Shown piece by piece: positions 8,496-17,250 of a DNA stretch of 64,000 nucleotides (positions are counted from its first letter, which is position 1; every line of letters starts with the position of its first letter). The DNA comes from Clostridiaceae bacterium AM27-36LB (lineage in GTDB: Bacteria; Bacillota; Clostridia; Lachnospirales; Lachnospiraceae). The stretch covers positions 431,082 to 495,081 of the forward strand of contig QUJQ01000003.1 in NCBI GenBank assembly GCA_003480725.1. Direction: 5' to 3'. The notes beneath the pieces were generated by a model, which made no database searches, was not told where the DNA came from, and saw only the letters and a list, made by a program, of their open reading frames with translations. The translations under genes were made by a program, and so were the position numbers.

Positions 8496-11400
8496 TCATG
8501 CAAAATCAAATAAAGAAAGTTGGTTGGATTCGGGCAATCCATCCAAAAGTCCCAGATCTCCCATCAGATCGATGACTGTCTTACTTAATTTGCTTCTCTG
8601 TCTTAGATCATCTCTGGAAAGAAATGGTCCCTCTGCCGCCGCTGTGACAAATGCATCGGCTGCCTTGTCTCCCAGCCCATCGATGGTGGACAGAGACGGC
8701 ATCAGTTTTCCATCAATGATCTGAAACTCATGGGCATTTGCCCGGTAAATATCGATCTTCATGAATTCAAAGCCTCTGGCATACATCTCCTGCACGCTCT
8801 TCATATCCTTCAGAGTCTCTTGTTCCTTCTGTGACAAGGTATCGCTCCTGCGCTTGTAATCATCCATATAACGTTCCAGCCGCTCTCGTCCCTGACACAT
8901 AAGCTCATAATTAAAGGCATCCGCACGAATGGAAAAATATGCCGCATAATAGGCCAGCGGATAATTGATCTTGCACCAAGCGATGCGCCATGCCATCATA
9001 ACATAGGCTGCCGCATGTGCTTTCGGGAACATGTACTTGATCTTCTCGCAGGACCAGATATACCAGTCCGGCACATTGTGGGCGATCATCTCTTCCTTCC
9101 ATTTCGGCCAGTTATCACATTTTCCTTTCGCAACCGTTCCCTTACGTACTGCCTCCATGATCTTGAAGGACATCTCACTCTCCAGCCCCATACCGATCAG
9201 ATAGGTCATAATATCATCTCTGGTACAGATGGCTGTGGAAATGGTTGCTTTCCCTTCCTGGATCAAGGTCTGTGCATTACCCAGCCATACGTCTGTTCCA
9301 TGTGCCAGACCTGCGATTCTGACCAGATCGGAGAAATGAGTTGGATGGGTATCAATAAGCATCTGCATAGCGAACTCTGTACCGAACTCCGGGATTCCAA
9401 GGGAACCCAGCCTTGTGCCGCCGATATCCTCCGGCTTCACACCCAGCGCCTCTGTACTCTGGAACAGACTCATCACCTGCGGATCATCCAGCGGAATCGT
9501 GGTGGCATCCACACCTGTCAGGTCCTCCAGCATACGGATCATAGTCGGATCATCGTGTCCAAGAATATCCAGCTTCAACAGGTTGTGATCGATGGAATGA
9601 TAATCAAAATGGGTAGTTACAATATCCGTAGTCATATCATTTGCCGGATGCTGTACCGGTGTAAAGGAATAGATGGTCTCTCCCAGCGGAAGAACGATGA
9701 TACCGCCCGGATGCTGTCCGGTGGTCCGGCGCACTCCGGTACACCCCATAACGATCCGGTCGATCTCGCAGTTCCGTTTGCTGGTTCCCCGTTCTTCGTA
9801 GTATTTTTTTACATAGCCAAATGCAGTCTTGTCTGCCAGTGTACCAATAGTCCCTGCACGGAAGGTCTGACCTGCGCCGAAGATAACTTCCGTATATTTA
9901 TGCGCCTTGGACTGGTAATCACCGGAGAAATTCAGGTCGATATCCGGCTCCTTGTTTCCCTTGAAACCAAGGAACGTCTCGAACGGAATATCAAATCCTT
10001 CCTTATTTAACTTGTGCCCACACTTGGGACAGTCCTTATCCGGCATATCGCAGCCCGCCATGCCGGCAAATTTCCGCACATCTTCCGAATCAAAGTCACT
10101 GTAATGACACGCCGGGCAGATATAATGAGGCCGCAGCGGATTTACTTCAGTGATTCCTGCCATGGTCGCTACAAAAGAAGATCCAACAGAACCTCGGGAT
10201 CCTACCAGATAGCCGTCATCATTGGACTTCCACACCAGCTTCTGAGCGATAATATACATAACGGCAAATCCATTACCAATGATAGACTTCAGTTCTCGCT
10301 CCAGACGCTCGGTCACCACCTCCGGCAGATTCTCTCCGTAGATCTCATGAGCTTTGTTGTAACAAATCTCACGCAGGGTCTTATCAGAATCCGGAATGAC
10401 CGGCGGACATTTATCCGGACGCACCGGTGACAGATGTTCACACATGTCGGCAATCATATTGGTGTTGGTGATGACCACCTCTTCCGCTTTCTCCGTTCCT
10501 AAAAATGCAAATTCCTCCAGCATTTCCTCCGTGGTCCGCAGGAACAGCGGTGCCTGTTCGTCCGCATCGGAGAAGCCTTTTCCTGCCATGATGATCCGTC
10601 GGTAGATCTCGTCCTGCGGGTCGATAAAATGCACATCACAGGTGGCAACAACAGGCTTGTGGAACTCTTCCCCCAGCCGGACGATCTTTCGTACATTTTC
10701 CCGAAGGTCTTCCTCTGAGTTCACTGGATTTTTGGAATCCCTCAGCATAAACGCATTATTTCCAAGAGGCTGGATCTCCAGATAATCATAGAATTCCACG
10801 ATCCGTGCGACCTCCTGATCCGGCGCGCCTCTTAAGATCGCCTGATAAAGCTCTCCCGCCTCACAGGCAGAACCCACAATCAGACCTTCCCGGTACTGAT
10901 TGAGCTCACTCTTGGGAATACGTGGTCTTCTGGCAAAATGATTCAGATGGGACAAAGAGACCAGCCGGTACAGATTCACCCGGCCAATATCATTTTTCGC
11001 CAGAATGATCACATGATAAGTAGGCATCTTGCGGATGGCACTCTCATTGGATTTTCCCATCTCGTTGACCTGATCAAGATCAAAGGCATCCTTATCTTTG
11101 AACATCTGAATAAATTTCACGAAGATCTCTGCGGTACAGGCCGCATCGTCCACCGCCCGGTGATGATGATCCAGGGAAATGTTTAGTGCTTTTGCCACGG
11201 TATCCAGCTTGAATTTATTGAGGGCAGGCAGCAGGATACGCGCCATGGCAACGGTGTCTCCCACCGTGAAATCTGTGTCGATTCCCATGCGCCTGCAGTT
11301 TTCCTGGATGAATCCTGCATCAAAAGAAGCGTTGTGGGCGATCAGCACACAGCCTTCACAGAACTCCAGGAATTTCGGCAAAATATCTTCGATCACCGGC

Positions 11401-13010
11401 GCATCAATGACCATCTCATCGCTGATACTGGTGAGCTGTTCGATTTCAAATGGAATGGGCTCCCTTGGGTTTACAAAGGTGCTGAACCGATCCACGATCT
11501 TACCTTCAATGACTTTGACTGCACCGATCTCAATGATCCGGTTGTTGACCGCCGACAGACCGGTGGTCTCCAGGTCAAACACCACATATGCACCGTCCAT
11601 GCTCTGACCTTTGGAGTTTTCCACAACTTCCTTCAGGTCATCCACCAGATATCCTTCCACTCCATAGATGACCTTAAAGTTCTCATCCTTGGAAATGGTA
11701 TGGCTGGCCTCGGTAAATGCCTGCACGCAGCCATGATCTGTGATCGCCAGTGCCGGCATTCCCCAGGATTTTGCACGGTTCAGAAGGACAGCCGCATCGG
11801 TCACTCCATCCATATCGCTCATCTTCGTATGGCAATGCAGTTCCACTCGCTTCTTATAAGAATAGTCCATGCGATGAGTGGTAAAATCTGTAATCTTTTT
11901 GATTCCCACCACGGAGCTGATGGTCAGCTCATGGTCAAACCGGTCAAGAGTCGTCATACCCTTTAATTTTACAAAGGCTCCGGCCTTGATCTTGCCCCTG
12001 ATATCCTCCAGGAACTCATTTTTCACAAACATTTTCACATGAATGGTATCGGTAAAATCGGACAACGTCATTGTAATGATCGTACGCTCTCCACGGATCT
12101 CCCGTTCTTCCACATTGAAGATCTTGCCTTTGACAGTGACTTCTCCCATCTCTTCCTGCACTTGTTCCAGCGGGATCGGTTCATCTTCAAAATCTCTTCC
12201 ATAGAGTACATCCGGGTTATCGCTTCTGCGGTAGCTTCCGCCAGAACCGAAGGATCCTCCCTTGCGGCCTCCGCCAAAGCCTCCACCATTGCCGGAAGAG
12301 CCGCCCTTCTGTCCGCCACCAGCTTCTGCAGCCGGTGCGCTCTTTCCTGCTGCGGCTGCTTCCGCCTTCTTCTCTTCTCTGGCGGCTTTTGCCTCTGCCT
12401 TCGCTTCTGCTTTGGCGGCCTTCTCTTTCCGCAGATTCTCACTTAAGAAGCTGATCCTCTGCTGCAGCTCTGCCTCGCTCTTCTCCATGGAGACGCTTTC
12501 CTTCGGCTCCCGATATTCCACATCAACCTTTACCCGAAAGCCACAACGCTCGTTGAATACCCGGTCCAGAATGCGGATAATATCCTCCACTGCATCTTTG
12601 TCATAGACCTTACTGGAGATACCTACCAGCACATTTTCTTCATCAGGAAATTCCACGGCTGCATTTTTCAAAATGCTTCGTTTGTATGGGCTGTACGCTT
12701 CCAGTTCCGTCAGAACACTGTCCTCATACAGAGACCACAACTTCTGCGGTGTATACTGACTGGAGAGCTGAAACTTTTCAAAGATCAGCACCTGTACTTT
12801 CCGATATCCGAAAATCTGTCTCTGAATCTGTTTTGCCAAGTGAAAAAGCTGATTTTTTGCAATCAGCTTTTTACTCGTAATATAGACCCGCAGCACATCC
12901 TGAGAAGGAGATGTGGACACTCGTGTCACCACCACCTGCTCGAACAATGCCCGTGTCTGGTTATCTACTTCCAGTGTGCGAAATACCTCAAAAAACGGTT
13001 TTTCAGTCAT
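8496..13010 (-). CDS. polC: DNA polymerase III alpha subunit, PolC type
   Basis: About 1504 residues; the replicative polymerase of low-GC Gram-positives with built-in 3'-5' exonuclease. In order: an N-terminal domain (1-190), a low-complexity Ala/Lys/Glu then Gly/Ser linker (about 195-265), an OB fold (280-375), the first half of the PHP domain (VELHCHTKMSDMDG near 390), the inserted exonuclease (VFDLETTGL near 477, IAHNASFD, HHRAVDDA), the rest of PHP, a zinc module (CPACHYSD...CPKCGHK), the PDIDLNFSG catalytic aspartates, and helix-hairpin-helix regions. The ATG at 13010 overlaps the ispG stop by 8 bp and has GGAG eight bases upstream, so translation is coupled. The glycine-rich linker is longer than I expect for PolC. 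Confidence 0.95.
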   Translation of the reverse strand: MTEKPFFEVFRTLEVDNQTRALFEQVVVTRVSTSPSQDVLRVYITSKKLIAKNQLFHLAKQIQRQIFGYRKVQVLIFEKFQLSSQYTPQKLWSLYEDSVLTELEAYSPYKRSILKNAAVEFPDEENVLVGISSKVYDKDAVEDIIRILDRVFNERCGFRVKVDVEYREPKESVSMEKSEAELQQRISFLSENLRKEKAAKAEAKAEAKAAREEKKAEAAAAGKSAPAAEAGGGQKGGSSGNGGGFGGGRKGGSFGSGGSYRRSDNPDVLYGRDFEDEPIPLEQVQEEMGEVTVKGKIFNVEEREIRGERTIITMTLSDFTDTIHVKMFVKNEFLEDIRGKIKAGAFVKLKGMTTLDRFDHELTISSVVGIKKITDFTTHRMDYSYKKRVELHCHTKMSDMDGVTDAAVLLNRAKSWGMPALAITDHGCVQAFTEASHTISKDENFKVIYGVEGYLVDDLKEVVENSKGQSMDGAYVVFDLETTGLSAVNNRIIEIGAVKVIEGKIVDRFSTFVNPREPIPFEIEQLTSISDEMVIDAPVIEDILPKFLEFCEGCVLIAHNASFDAGFIQENCRRMGIDTDFTVGDTVAMARILLPALNKFKLDTVAKALNISLDHHHRAVDDAACTAEIFVKFIQMFKDKDAFDLDQVNEMGKSNESAIRKMPTYHVIILAKNDIGRVNLYRLVSLSHLNHFARRPRIPKSELNQYREGLIVGSACEAGELYQAILRGAPDQEVARIVEFYDYLEIQPLGNNAFMLRDSKNPVNSEEDLRENVRKIVRLGEEFHKPVVATCDVHFIDPQDEIYRRIIMAGKGFSDADEQAPLFLRTTEEMLEEFAFLGTEKAEEVVITNTNMIADMCEHLSPVRPDKCPPVIPDSDKTLREICYNKAHEIYGENLPEVVTERLERELKSIIGNGFAVMYIIAQKLVWKSNDDGYLVGSRGSVGSSFVATMAGITEVNPLRPHYICPACHYSDFDSEDVRKFAGMAGCDMPDKDCPKCGHKLNKEGFDIPFETFLGFKGNKEPDIDLNFSGDYQSKAHKYTEVIFGAGQTFRAGTIGTLADKTAFGYVKKYYEERGTSKRNCEIDRIVMGCTGVRRTTGQHPGGIIVLPLGETIYSFTPVQHPANDMTTDIVTTHFDYHSIDHNLLKLDILGHDDPTMIRMLEDLTGVDATTIPLDDPQVMSLFQSTEALGVKPEDIGGTRLGSLGIPEFGTEFAMQMLIDTHPTHFSDLVRIAGLAHGTDVWLGNAQTLIQEGKATISTAICTRDDIMTYLIGMGLESEMSFKIMEAVRKGTVAKGKCDNWPKWKEEMIAHNVPDWYIWSCEKIKYMFPKAHAAAYVMMAWRIAWCKINYPLAYYAAYFSIRADAFNYELMCQGRERLERYMDDYKRRSDTLSQKEQETLKDMKSVQEMYARGFEFMKIDIYRANAHEFQIIDGKLMPSLSTIDGLGDKAADAFVTAAAEGPFLSRDDLRQRSKLSKTVIDLMGDLGLLDGLPESNQLSLFDFA

Positions 13011-14058
13011 TCCAGTTCTCCAGTTCATGCCGGAGTGCATCAAGGAGCTGATCTTCCGGCAACTTCTGTACGATCTCGCCATGCTTGATCAGAAGACCGA
13101 TGCCGTCTCCTCCGGCAATTCCGATGTCTGCTTCCTTTGCCTCTCCAGGTCCGTTTACCACACATCCCATAACAGCCACCTTAATATCCAGTGGGAAGCC
13201 GGATACCATGGTCTCTACTTTATTTGCCAGACCGATCAGATCGATCTTCGTACGTCCACAGGTCGGACAGGATACCACCTCGATCCCACCTTTGCGAAGT
13301 CCCAGAGTACGAAGGATCAGTTTTGCGGACTTGATCTCTTCAACTGGATCACCAGTCAGGGAGACACGGATCGTATCACCGATCCCCTGGCTTAAGATGA
13401 TGCCAAGACCCACAGCAGATTTGATATTTCCGGAAAACAGAGTCCCTGCTTCGGTAATGCCTACATGAAGTGGATGATCGGTCTTGTCTGCGATCAGCTG
13501 ATGCGCCTTCGCACACATCATAACATCTGAAGATTTAATGCTGATGACCAGATTGTCATAGCCCAGGTCCTCAATGATCTTTACTTTATCAAGCGCACTT
13601 TCCACAATGCCTTCTGCAGTCACACCATGGTATTTCTCCACCAGCTCTTTTTCCAGAGAACCGCTGTTCACTCCCACACGGATAGGGATATTGCGCTCCC
13701 TTGCAGTGTCTACCACTGCTTTGATTCGGTCAAGGCTTCCGATATTTCCTGGATTGATGCGGATCTTGTCTGCTCCATTTTCCATGGCTGCAATGGCCAT
13801 CTTATAGTCAAAATGAATGTCTGCCACCAACGGAATGGTGATCTGCTTTTTGATCTCCTTGATCGCCTCTGCCGCCTCCTTGGTGGGTACGGTACAACGG
13901 ATGATCTCACAACCTGCTTCCGTCAGTCTGTGGATCTGCTCTACCGTCGCTTTTACATCTTCTGTTCTTGTATTTGTCATGGACTGGATCAGGATCGGAT
14001 TCCCTCCGCCGATGACCCGGTCTCCAATCTTCACTACTTTTGTATGATCTCGATACAT
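13003..14058 (-). CDS. ispG: 4-hydroxy-3-methylbut-2-enyl diphosphate synthase (flavodoxin-type)
   Basis: A 351-residue IspG/GcpE of the non-mevalonate isoprenoid pathway; it converts MEcPP to HMBPP with a 4Fe-4S cluster. IQSMTNTRTEDV near residue 25 and VADIHFDYKMA near 78 mark the TIM-barrel half; SCPTCGRTKIDL near 260 and MGCVVNGPGEA near 300 carry the cluster cysteines and the adjacent NGPGE signature. It follows the FtsW/RodA gene by 27 bp and its stop overlaps the polC start. The bacterial short form (no insert domain) is as expected for Firmicutes. Confidence 0.95.
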   Translation of the reverse strand: MYRDHTKVVKIGDRVIGGGNPILIQSMTNTRTEDVKATVEQIHRLTEAGCEIIRCTVPTKEAAEAIKEIKKQITIPLVADIHFDYKMAIAAMENGADKIRINPGNIGSLDRIKAVVDTARERNIPIRVGVNSGSLEKELVEKYHGVTAEGIVESALDKVKIIEDLGYDNLVISIKSSDVMMCAKAHQLIADKTDHPLHVGITEAGTLFSGNIKSAVGLGIILSQGIGDTIRVSLTGDPVEEIKSAKLILRTLGLRKGGIEVVSCPTCGRTKIDLIGLANKVETMVSGFPLDIKVAVMGCVVNGPGEAKEADIGIAGGDGIGLLIKHGEIVQKLPEDQLLDALRHELENWND

Positions 14059-14085
14059 CTTAAACTTCTCCTTCCCTTATCATTT

Positions 14086-15282
14086 TTATAAATGAGCTTC
14101 CCTGGCTTCATCCAGGCGCTTCTGAATACTGTATTTATTAACGCTTAGCACCAGCCCGATCTCCATCAGCAAAAATACGGATGCCGAACCTCCGTAACTG
14201 AAGAATGGCAAGGTAACTCCTGTAGTCGGAAACAACCCTGTCACGACCAGCAGGTTCAGGATTACCTGCAATGCAATGTGGGAAAATACACCAATAGTGA
14301 GCATTCTTCCCAGCATATCCTCTGCAGTCTGTGAAATGGTATAGATCCGGTACAACAAAAAGATGAACAGTAAGATTACCAGACCTGCGCCGAAGATTCC
14401 CAGTTCCTCGCAGATAATAGAAAATATGTAATCATTGTAAGGTTCCGGGATCTTACCCAGCTTCTGGATGCTGTTTCCCAGACCCTTGCCCCATAATCCA
14501 CCGCTTCCGATGGCATAGAGTCCCTGCAGCGCCTGCATGGCTTTCCCGGTCTCATATTCATAAGGATCCAGCCATGCGCGGATACGCTCAAAACGGAAGC
14601 TCTCTGCTGCCTGTGCCGGGTCCATGCTGGCCACATAGTAGACAATAGCCGTCACTCCAACGCCGACAATCAGAATCGCCACAATGAATTTCCAGTATTC
14701 CGGATGTACCACAAACATCATAAATGCTGCTGTCCCTAGAATGATCACAGCAGAACTCATGTTATCGCTGACTTTCCAGATCAACACTGCAATAATGCCT
14801 GCTGGAATCATGATCTTGATCATGGACAGCCAGCTCTTGATATGTCTCCCTTTTGCTGTCAGCAATGTTGCCATAAAGACGATCATCAATATTTTGACAG
14901 GCTCTGCCACCTGTACCTGTACTGGTCCCAGCTGTACCCACCTGGTCGCCTCATTTGCCGTAATTGCCAATGGCGTGAACAACAACGCCACGAACCCAAA
15001 GCAGGCAAGATAGCCCACACCTGCAAACCGGCAGATCCAGTGATAGTTAACGCCAGCCACCACCAGCATGGCCAACACTCCCACCATACTGAATACCACC
15101 TGTCGTTTCAGGAAGTACATGGAATCGTTGTTAAAAGCAGAACTCATTCCTGCTTTATAATAACTGGCACTATAGATCATGATAAAGCCAAATACCATGA
15201 TAAAAAAAAGCACAACCAGAAGGTTCGTATCCATCCCTAACGGGCCGAACTGAAAGATCCGGTTCCTTCTTTTACGAGCCAT
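14086..15282 (-). CDS. FtsW/RodA/SpoVE-family lipid II polymerase
   Basis: A 398-residue integral membrane protein with about ten helices, of the SEDS peptidoglycan glycosyltransferases. Family motifs seen are MIYSASYY near residue 37, RWVQLGPVQVQVAEPVK near 115, and GLWGKGLGNS...PEPYNDYIFSIICEELG near 240-270, plus GLFPTTGVTLPFFSYGGS near 350. It works with class B penicillin-binding proteins at the septum or lateral wall. It sits between folA and ispG rather than in a mur/dcw cluster, so FtsW versus RodA versus SpoVE cannot be decided here. GGAGG lies in the folA tail, 3 bp separating the two genes. Confidence 0.9.
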   Translation of the reverse strand: MARKRRNRIFQFGPLGMDTNLLVVLFFIMVFGFIMIYSASYYKAGMSSAFNNDSMYFLKRQVVFSMVGVLAMLVVAGVNYHWICRFAGVGYLACFGFVALLFTPLAITANEATRWVQLGPVQVQVAEPVKILMIVFMATLLTAKGRHIKSWLSMIKIMIPAGIIAVLIWKVSDNMSSAVIILGTAAFMMFVVHPEYWKFIVAILIVGVGVTAIVYYVASMDPAQAAESFRFERIRAWLDPYEYETGKAMQALQGLYAIGSGGLWGKGLGNSIQKLGKIPEPYNDYIFSIICEELGIFGAGLVILLFIFLLYRIYTISQTAEDMLGRMLTIGVFSHIALQVILNLLVVTGLFPTTGVTLPFFSYGGSASVFLLMEIGLVLSVNKYSIQKRLDEAREAHL

Positions 15283-15285
15283 CTA

Positions 15286-15780
15286 TCAGGCCTCCCGTCT
15301 CTCATACCGGCAAAAACGGAATTCCAGATCAAAATAAGTCTTCTCTTCACTTTCACCGGTCAGTACCCAGGCCGGATCCTCTTCCAGATTCGGGAACCAG
15401 GCATCTGCATCATAGACATGATCCGTTCTTGTCACATGTGCCACGTCACAGTACGGAAGAAATTCCTTATAAATAGAATCTCCGCCGATGATGTACACGT
15501 CTTCGCTGTTATATTTTTTCAGTTCTTCCAGAACTTCCTCTACGGAGTGGCAGATAATGGCACCCTTCACCTGATAGTTTGGATTTCTGGTCAGAATAAT
15601 GTTCGTACGGTTCTTAAGCGGCTGTCCGCCCGGGAAGGTATCCAGTGTCTTTCTTCCCAGCACCACTACTTTTCCGGTAGTCTCAGAACGGAAGAATTTC
15701 ATATCCTCCGGTATGCTCACCAAAAGTTTTCCTCTATAGCCAATGGCCCAGTTACTGTCCACATTTACAATCAGATTCAT
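15286..15780 (-). CDS. folA: Dihydrofolate reductase
   Basis: A 164-residue DHFR that regenerates tetrahydrofolate with NADPH. MNLIVNVDSNWAIGYRGKLL at the N-terminus, PEDMKFFRSETTGKVVVLGRKT near 25-45, then VYIIGGDSIYKEFLPYCD near 95-112 follow the DHFR fold order. The usual Asp/Glu of the active site corresponds to the PEDMKFF glutamate. It is directly downstream of thyA, which produces its dihydrofolate substrate, and is followed by the FtsW/RodA gene after 3 bp. Confidence 0.93.
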   Translation of the reverse strand: MNLIVNVDSNWAIGYRGKLLVSIPEDMKFFRSETTGKVVVLGRKTLDTFPGGQPLKNRTNIILTRNPNYQVKGAIICHSVEEVLEELKKYNSEDVYIIGGDSIYKEFLPYCDVAHVTRTDHVYDADAWFPNLEEDPAWVLTGESEEKTYFDLEFRFCRYERREA

Positions 15781-15820
15781 CTTTTATCCTCCTGAATATC
15801 TCTCTGTTATGCCGCGGTTA

Positions 15821-16669
15821 TTATACTGCGATCGGAATATTTTTCACCTGCGGTCCTGCCTGATAGTCTTCCACGATCAGATCCGCAGTAGTAAATGCAT
15901 AAAAATCTTTAACTTCCGGGTTCAGGGATACCTTTGGCGCCGGGTAAGTCTCTCTGCCTATCAGCTCTTTTACCACATCCACGTGACGGTCATAAATATG
16001 TGCGTCCGCGATCACATGAAGCAGTTCGCCCGGAATCATATTGCAGGACTGTGCCACCATCATAAGCAGGATCGCATACTGACATACGTTCCAGTTATTT
16101 GCTGCCAGCACATCCTGAGAGCGCTGGTTCAACACCATATTTAAGGTAAGTCTGTCCTCTCCCGGTGTCTGTGTCACATTCCATGTGGTGCTGTAGGCAC
16201 AGGGATACAGATGCATCTCGCTTAAGTCCGCATGCACATAGGTGTTCGTCATGATCCGGCGGCTGAACGGATTATTTTTCAGATCATACAGGACCCGGTC
16301 CATCTGATCAAACATGCCTTCTTTGTATTTGCTCTTTACGCCGATCTGATAGCCATAAGCTTTTCCGATGGAACCGGTCTCATCTGCCCACTCATCCCAT
16401 ACATGGCTGTTCAGGTCATGAATATTGGCTGATTTTTTCTGATAGATCCACAGGATCTCATCCATACAGCTCTTCAGTGCTGTCTTTCTCAGTGTGATCG
16501 CCGGAAATTCCTTTCTCAGGTCATAACGGTTCACTACTCCGAATCGTTTGATTGTATATGCAAAGCTTCCGTCTTCCCATTTAGGACGAACCTTTTCTCC
16601 TTCCGTACTGGTCCCATGTTCCAGAATATCGTGACACATATTGATAAAAAGCTGGTCTGCGTAACTCAT
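15821..16669 (-). CDS. thyA: Thymidylate synthase
   Basis: A 282-residue ThyA that methylates dUMP using methylene-tetrahydrofolate. The catalytic cysteine lies in LYPCAYSTTWNV near residue 160, preceded by the PFSRRIMTNTY arginine block; QRSQDVLAANNWN near 190 and HIYDRHVD near 230 bind dUMP. The context around the cysteine differs from the E. coli APCHAFFQ form, as in a divergent clostridial clade. The ATG at 16669 has AGAGGA upstream, and the longer open frame upstream overlaps the promoter and is rejected. First gene of thyA-folA-ftsW/rodA-ispG-polC. Confidence 0.93.
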   Translation of the reverse strand: MSYADQLFINMCHDILEHGTSTEGEKVRPKWEDGSFAYTIKRFGVVNRYDLRKEFPAITLRKTALKSCMDEILWIYQKKSANIHDLNSHVWDEWADETGSIGKAYGYQIGVKSKYKEGMFDQMDRVLYDLKNNPFSRRIMTNTYVHADLSEMHLYPCAYSTTWNVTQTPGEDRLTLNMVLNQRSQDVLAANNWNVCQYAILLMMVAQSCNMIPGELLHVIADAHIYDRHVDVVKELIGRETYPAPKVSLNPEVKDFYAFTTADLIVEDYQAGPQVKNIPIAV

Positions 16670-16709
16670 GGATCGTGATCCTCTCTTTCTTCTATGACAA
16701 TTAAGTACA

Positions 16710-16738
16710 ATTATATCGCATCCCCCGGAGGCTTGCAA
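16710..16738 (-). promoter_or_regulatory. SigA promoter of the thyA operon
   Basis: Minus strand TTGCAA, 17 bp, TATAAT, followed by a roughly 35-nt leader to the thyA start. The -35 box is less than 40 bp from the structured repeat element at 16775-16909. Confidence 0.8.
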
Positions 16739-16774
16739 GAGTTGTCGTTTGGAGTATGAGAGGGAGAGGCACTA

Positions 16775-16909
16775 GTTGCTGACAGTTGTGCAGAGGGACC
16801 GCTTCCGCTAAGTCCTCGTCCAATGGTACTAACCTTCGACTATCGCCAAAGGCTCAGTCTCAGGAAGTACCAGGACTGCGGGACGTCCCCTGTACAATCT
16901 GTCAGCAAC
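16775..16909 (-). ncRNA. Candidate structured RNA element, copy L
   Basis: Read on the minus strand this folds into a closing stem P1 (16899-16909 with 16775-16785, continued by TTGT/ACAA past a bulge) enclosing three hairpins. P2 is GGGAC/GUCCU; P3 is GGUACU-CCU-GA-GACU paired with AGUC-GA-AGG-AGUACC; P4 is GGACU/GGUCC capped by GC-GGAA-GC, a GNRA tetraloop. The second copy at 17030-17168 keeps the same helices with different bases. G-U pairs and the GNRA loop appear only in this strand orientation, which favours the minus strand as the RNA sense. I recognise no known RNA family. It lies directly upstream of the thyA promoter and would be transcribed toward it. Confidence 0.55.
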
Positions 16910-17029
16910 CATCCCTCCCTCTCTCATTTACAAATCTTCGCCACGCATGAATTGTCCAAAGTCTTTCACCTGACTTTTAGAGGAGGAAAAATCCGGCAGG
17001 GCTTTGACACGATATGCGCAGGAGCGGTG

Positions 17030-17168
17030 CAGGCACAGACAGATTGTAAAGGGGACGTCCGCAGTCCCGGTACTTCCTGAAATCAAGCGGGTAGCGCAGA
17101 TTGAAGGTTAGTACCGCTGGATCGAGGACCTAGCGAGAGCGGTCCCTCTGAACAACTGTCTGTGCCTG
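17030..17168 (+). ncRNA. Candidate structured RNA element, copy R
   Basis: Inverted second copy. P1 pairs 17030-17042 with 17156-17168 (13 bp), continued by 17044-17047 with 17152-17155. P2 is 17052-17056 with 17064-17068. P3 runs from 17069 to 17115: GGUACU/AGUACC, CCU/AGG, a GA/GA symmetric internal loop, AAUC/GAUU, then a small apical hairpin. P4 is 17126-17130 with 17141-17145, containing GC-GAGA-GC. Compared with copy L, three of the four AAUC/GAUU pairs and several P1 pairs have changed on both sides while still pairing. No promoter was identified, and function is unknown. Confidence 0.55.
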
Positions 17169-17194
17169 AACTGCTTCTACGCACGCAAAAAAGA

Positions 17195-17233
17195 AGCCCT
17201 GCCACGCAGATGTTTCATCTACAAAGCAGGGTT
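17195..17233 (-). terminator. Intrinsic terminator after alpha/beta hydrolase gene
   Basis: AGCCCTGC (17195-17202) pairs with GCAGGGTT (17226-17233), with an inner AGATG/CATCT hairpin, and six T follow on the minus strand after GCTTC. It sits 17 bp past the hydrolase stop and ends the symporter-hydrolase transcript. Confidence 0.8.
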
Positions 17234-17250
17234 CCATATTCTCAGGAGAC

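Larger units (their letters stand above)
16757..17182. repeat. Pair of inverted copies of a 135-170 bp palindromic element
   Basis: The two elements described as copies L and R, including outer stem extensions (GAGAGGGAG...CTCCCTCTCTC around L; GCG-AG-AGC...GCTTCTACGC around R), lie about 90-120 bp apart in opposite orientation. They fill most of the 580-bp gap between thyA and the hydrolase gene. Each copy has its own terminal inverted repeats of different sequence. The spacer 16927-17015 has no recognisable gene. This could be a miniature mobile element or a repeated RNA gene. Confidence 0.75.

Noticed and set aside
12068..12446. Open frames on both strands in the PolC linker region
   Set aside because: They come from low-complexity GC-rich repeats and have no independent support.
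17101..17140. GGTTAGTACC...GATCGAGGACC looks a little like the 3' end of 23S rRNA
   Set aside because: The match is short, the surrounding helices are not rRNA helices, and the second copy differs there while keeping its own structure. No 5S or 16S sequence lies near.
16775..17168. T-box, purine, THF or c-di-GMP riboswitch for the structured element
   Set aside because: None of the diagnostic sequences I know (for example a T-box UGGNACC bulge with specifier loop) is arranged correctly, and copy R does not precede a gene on its strand.
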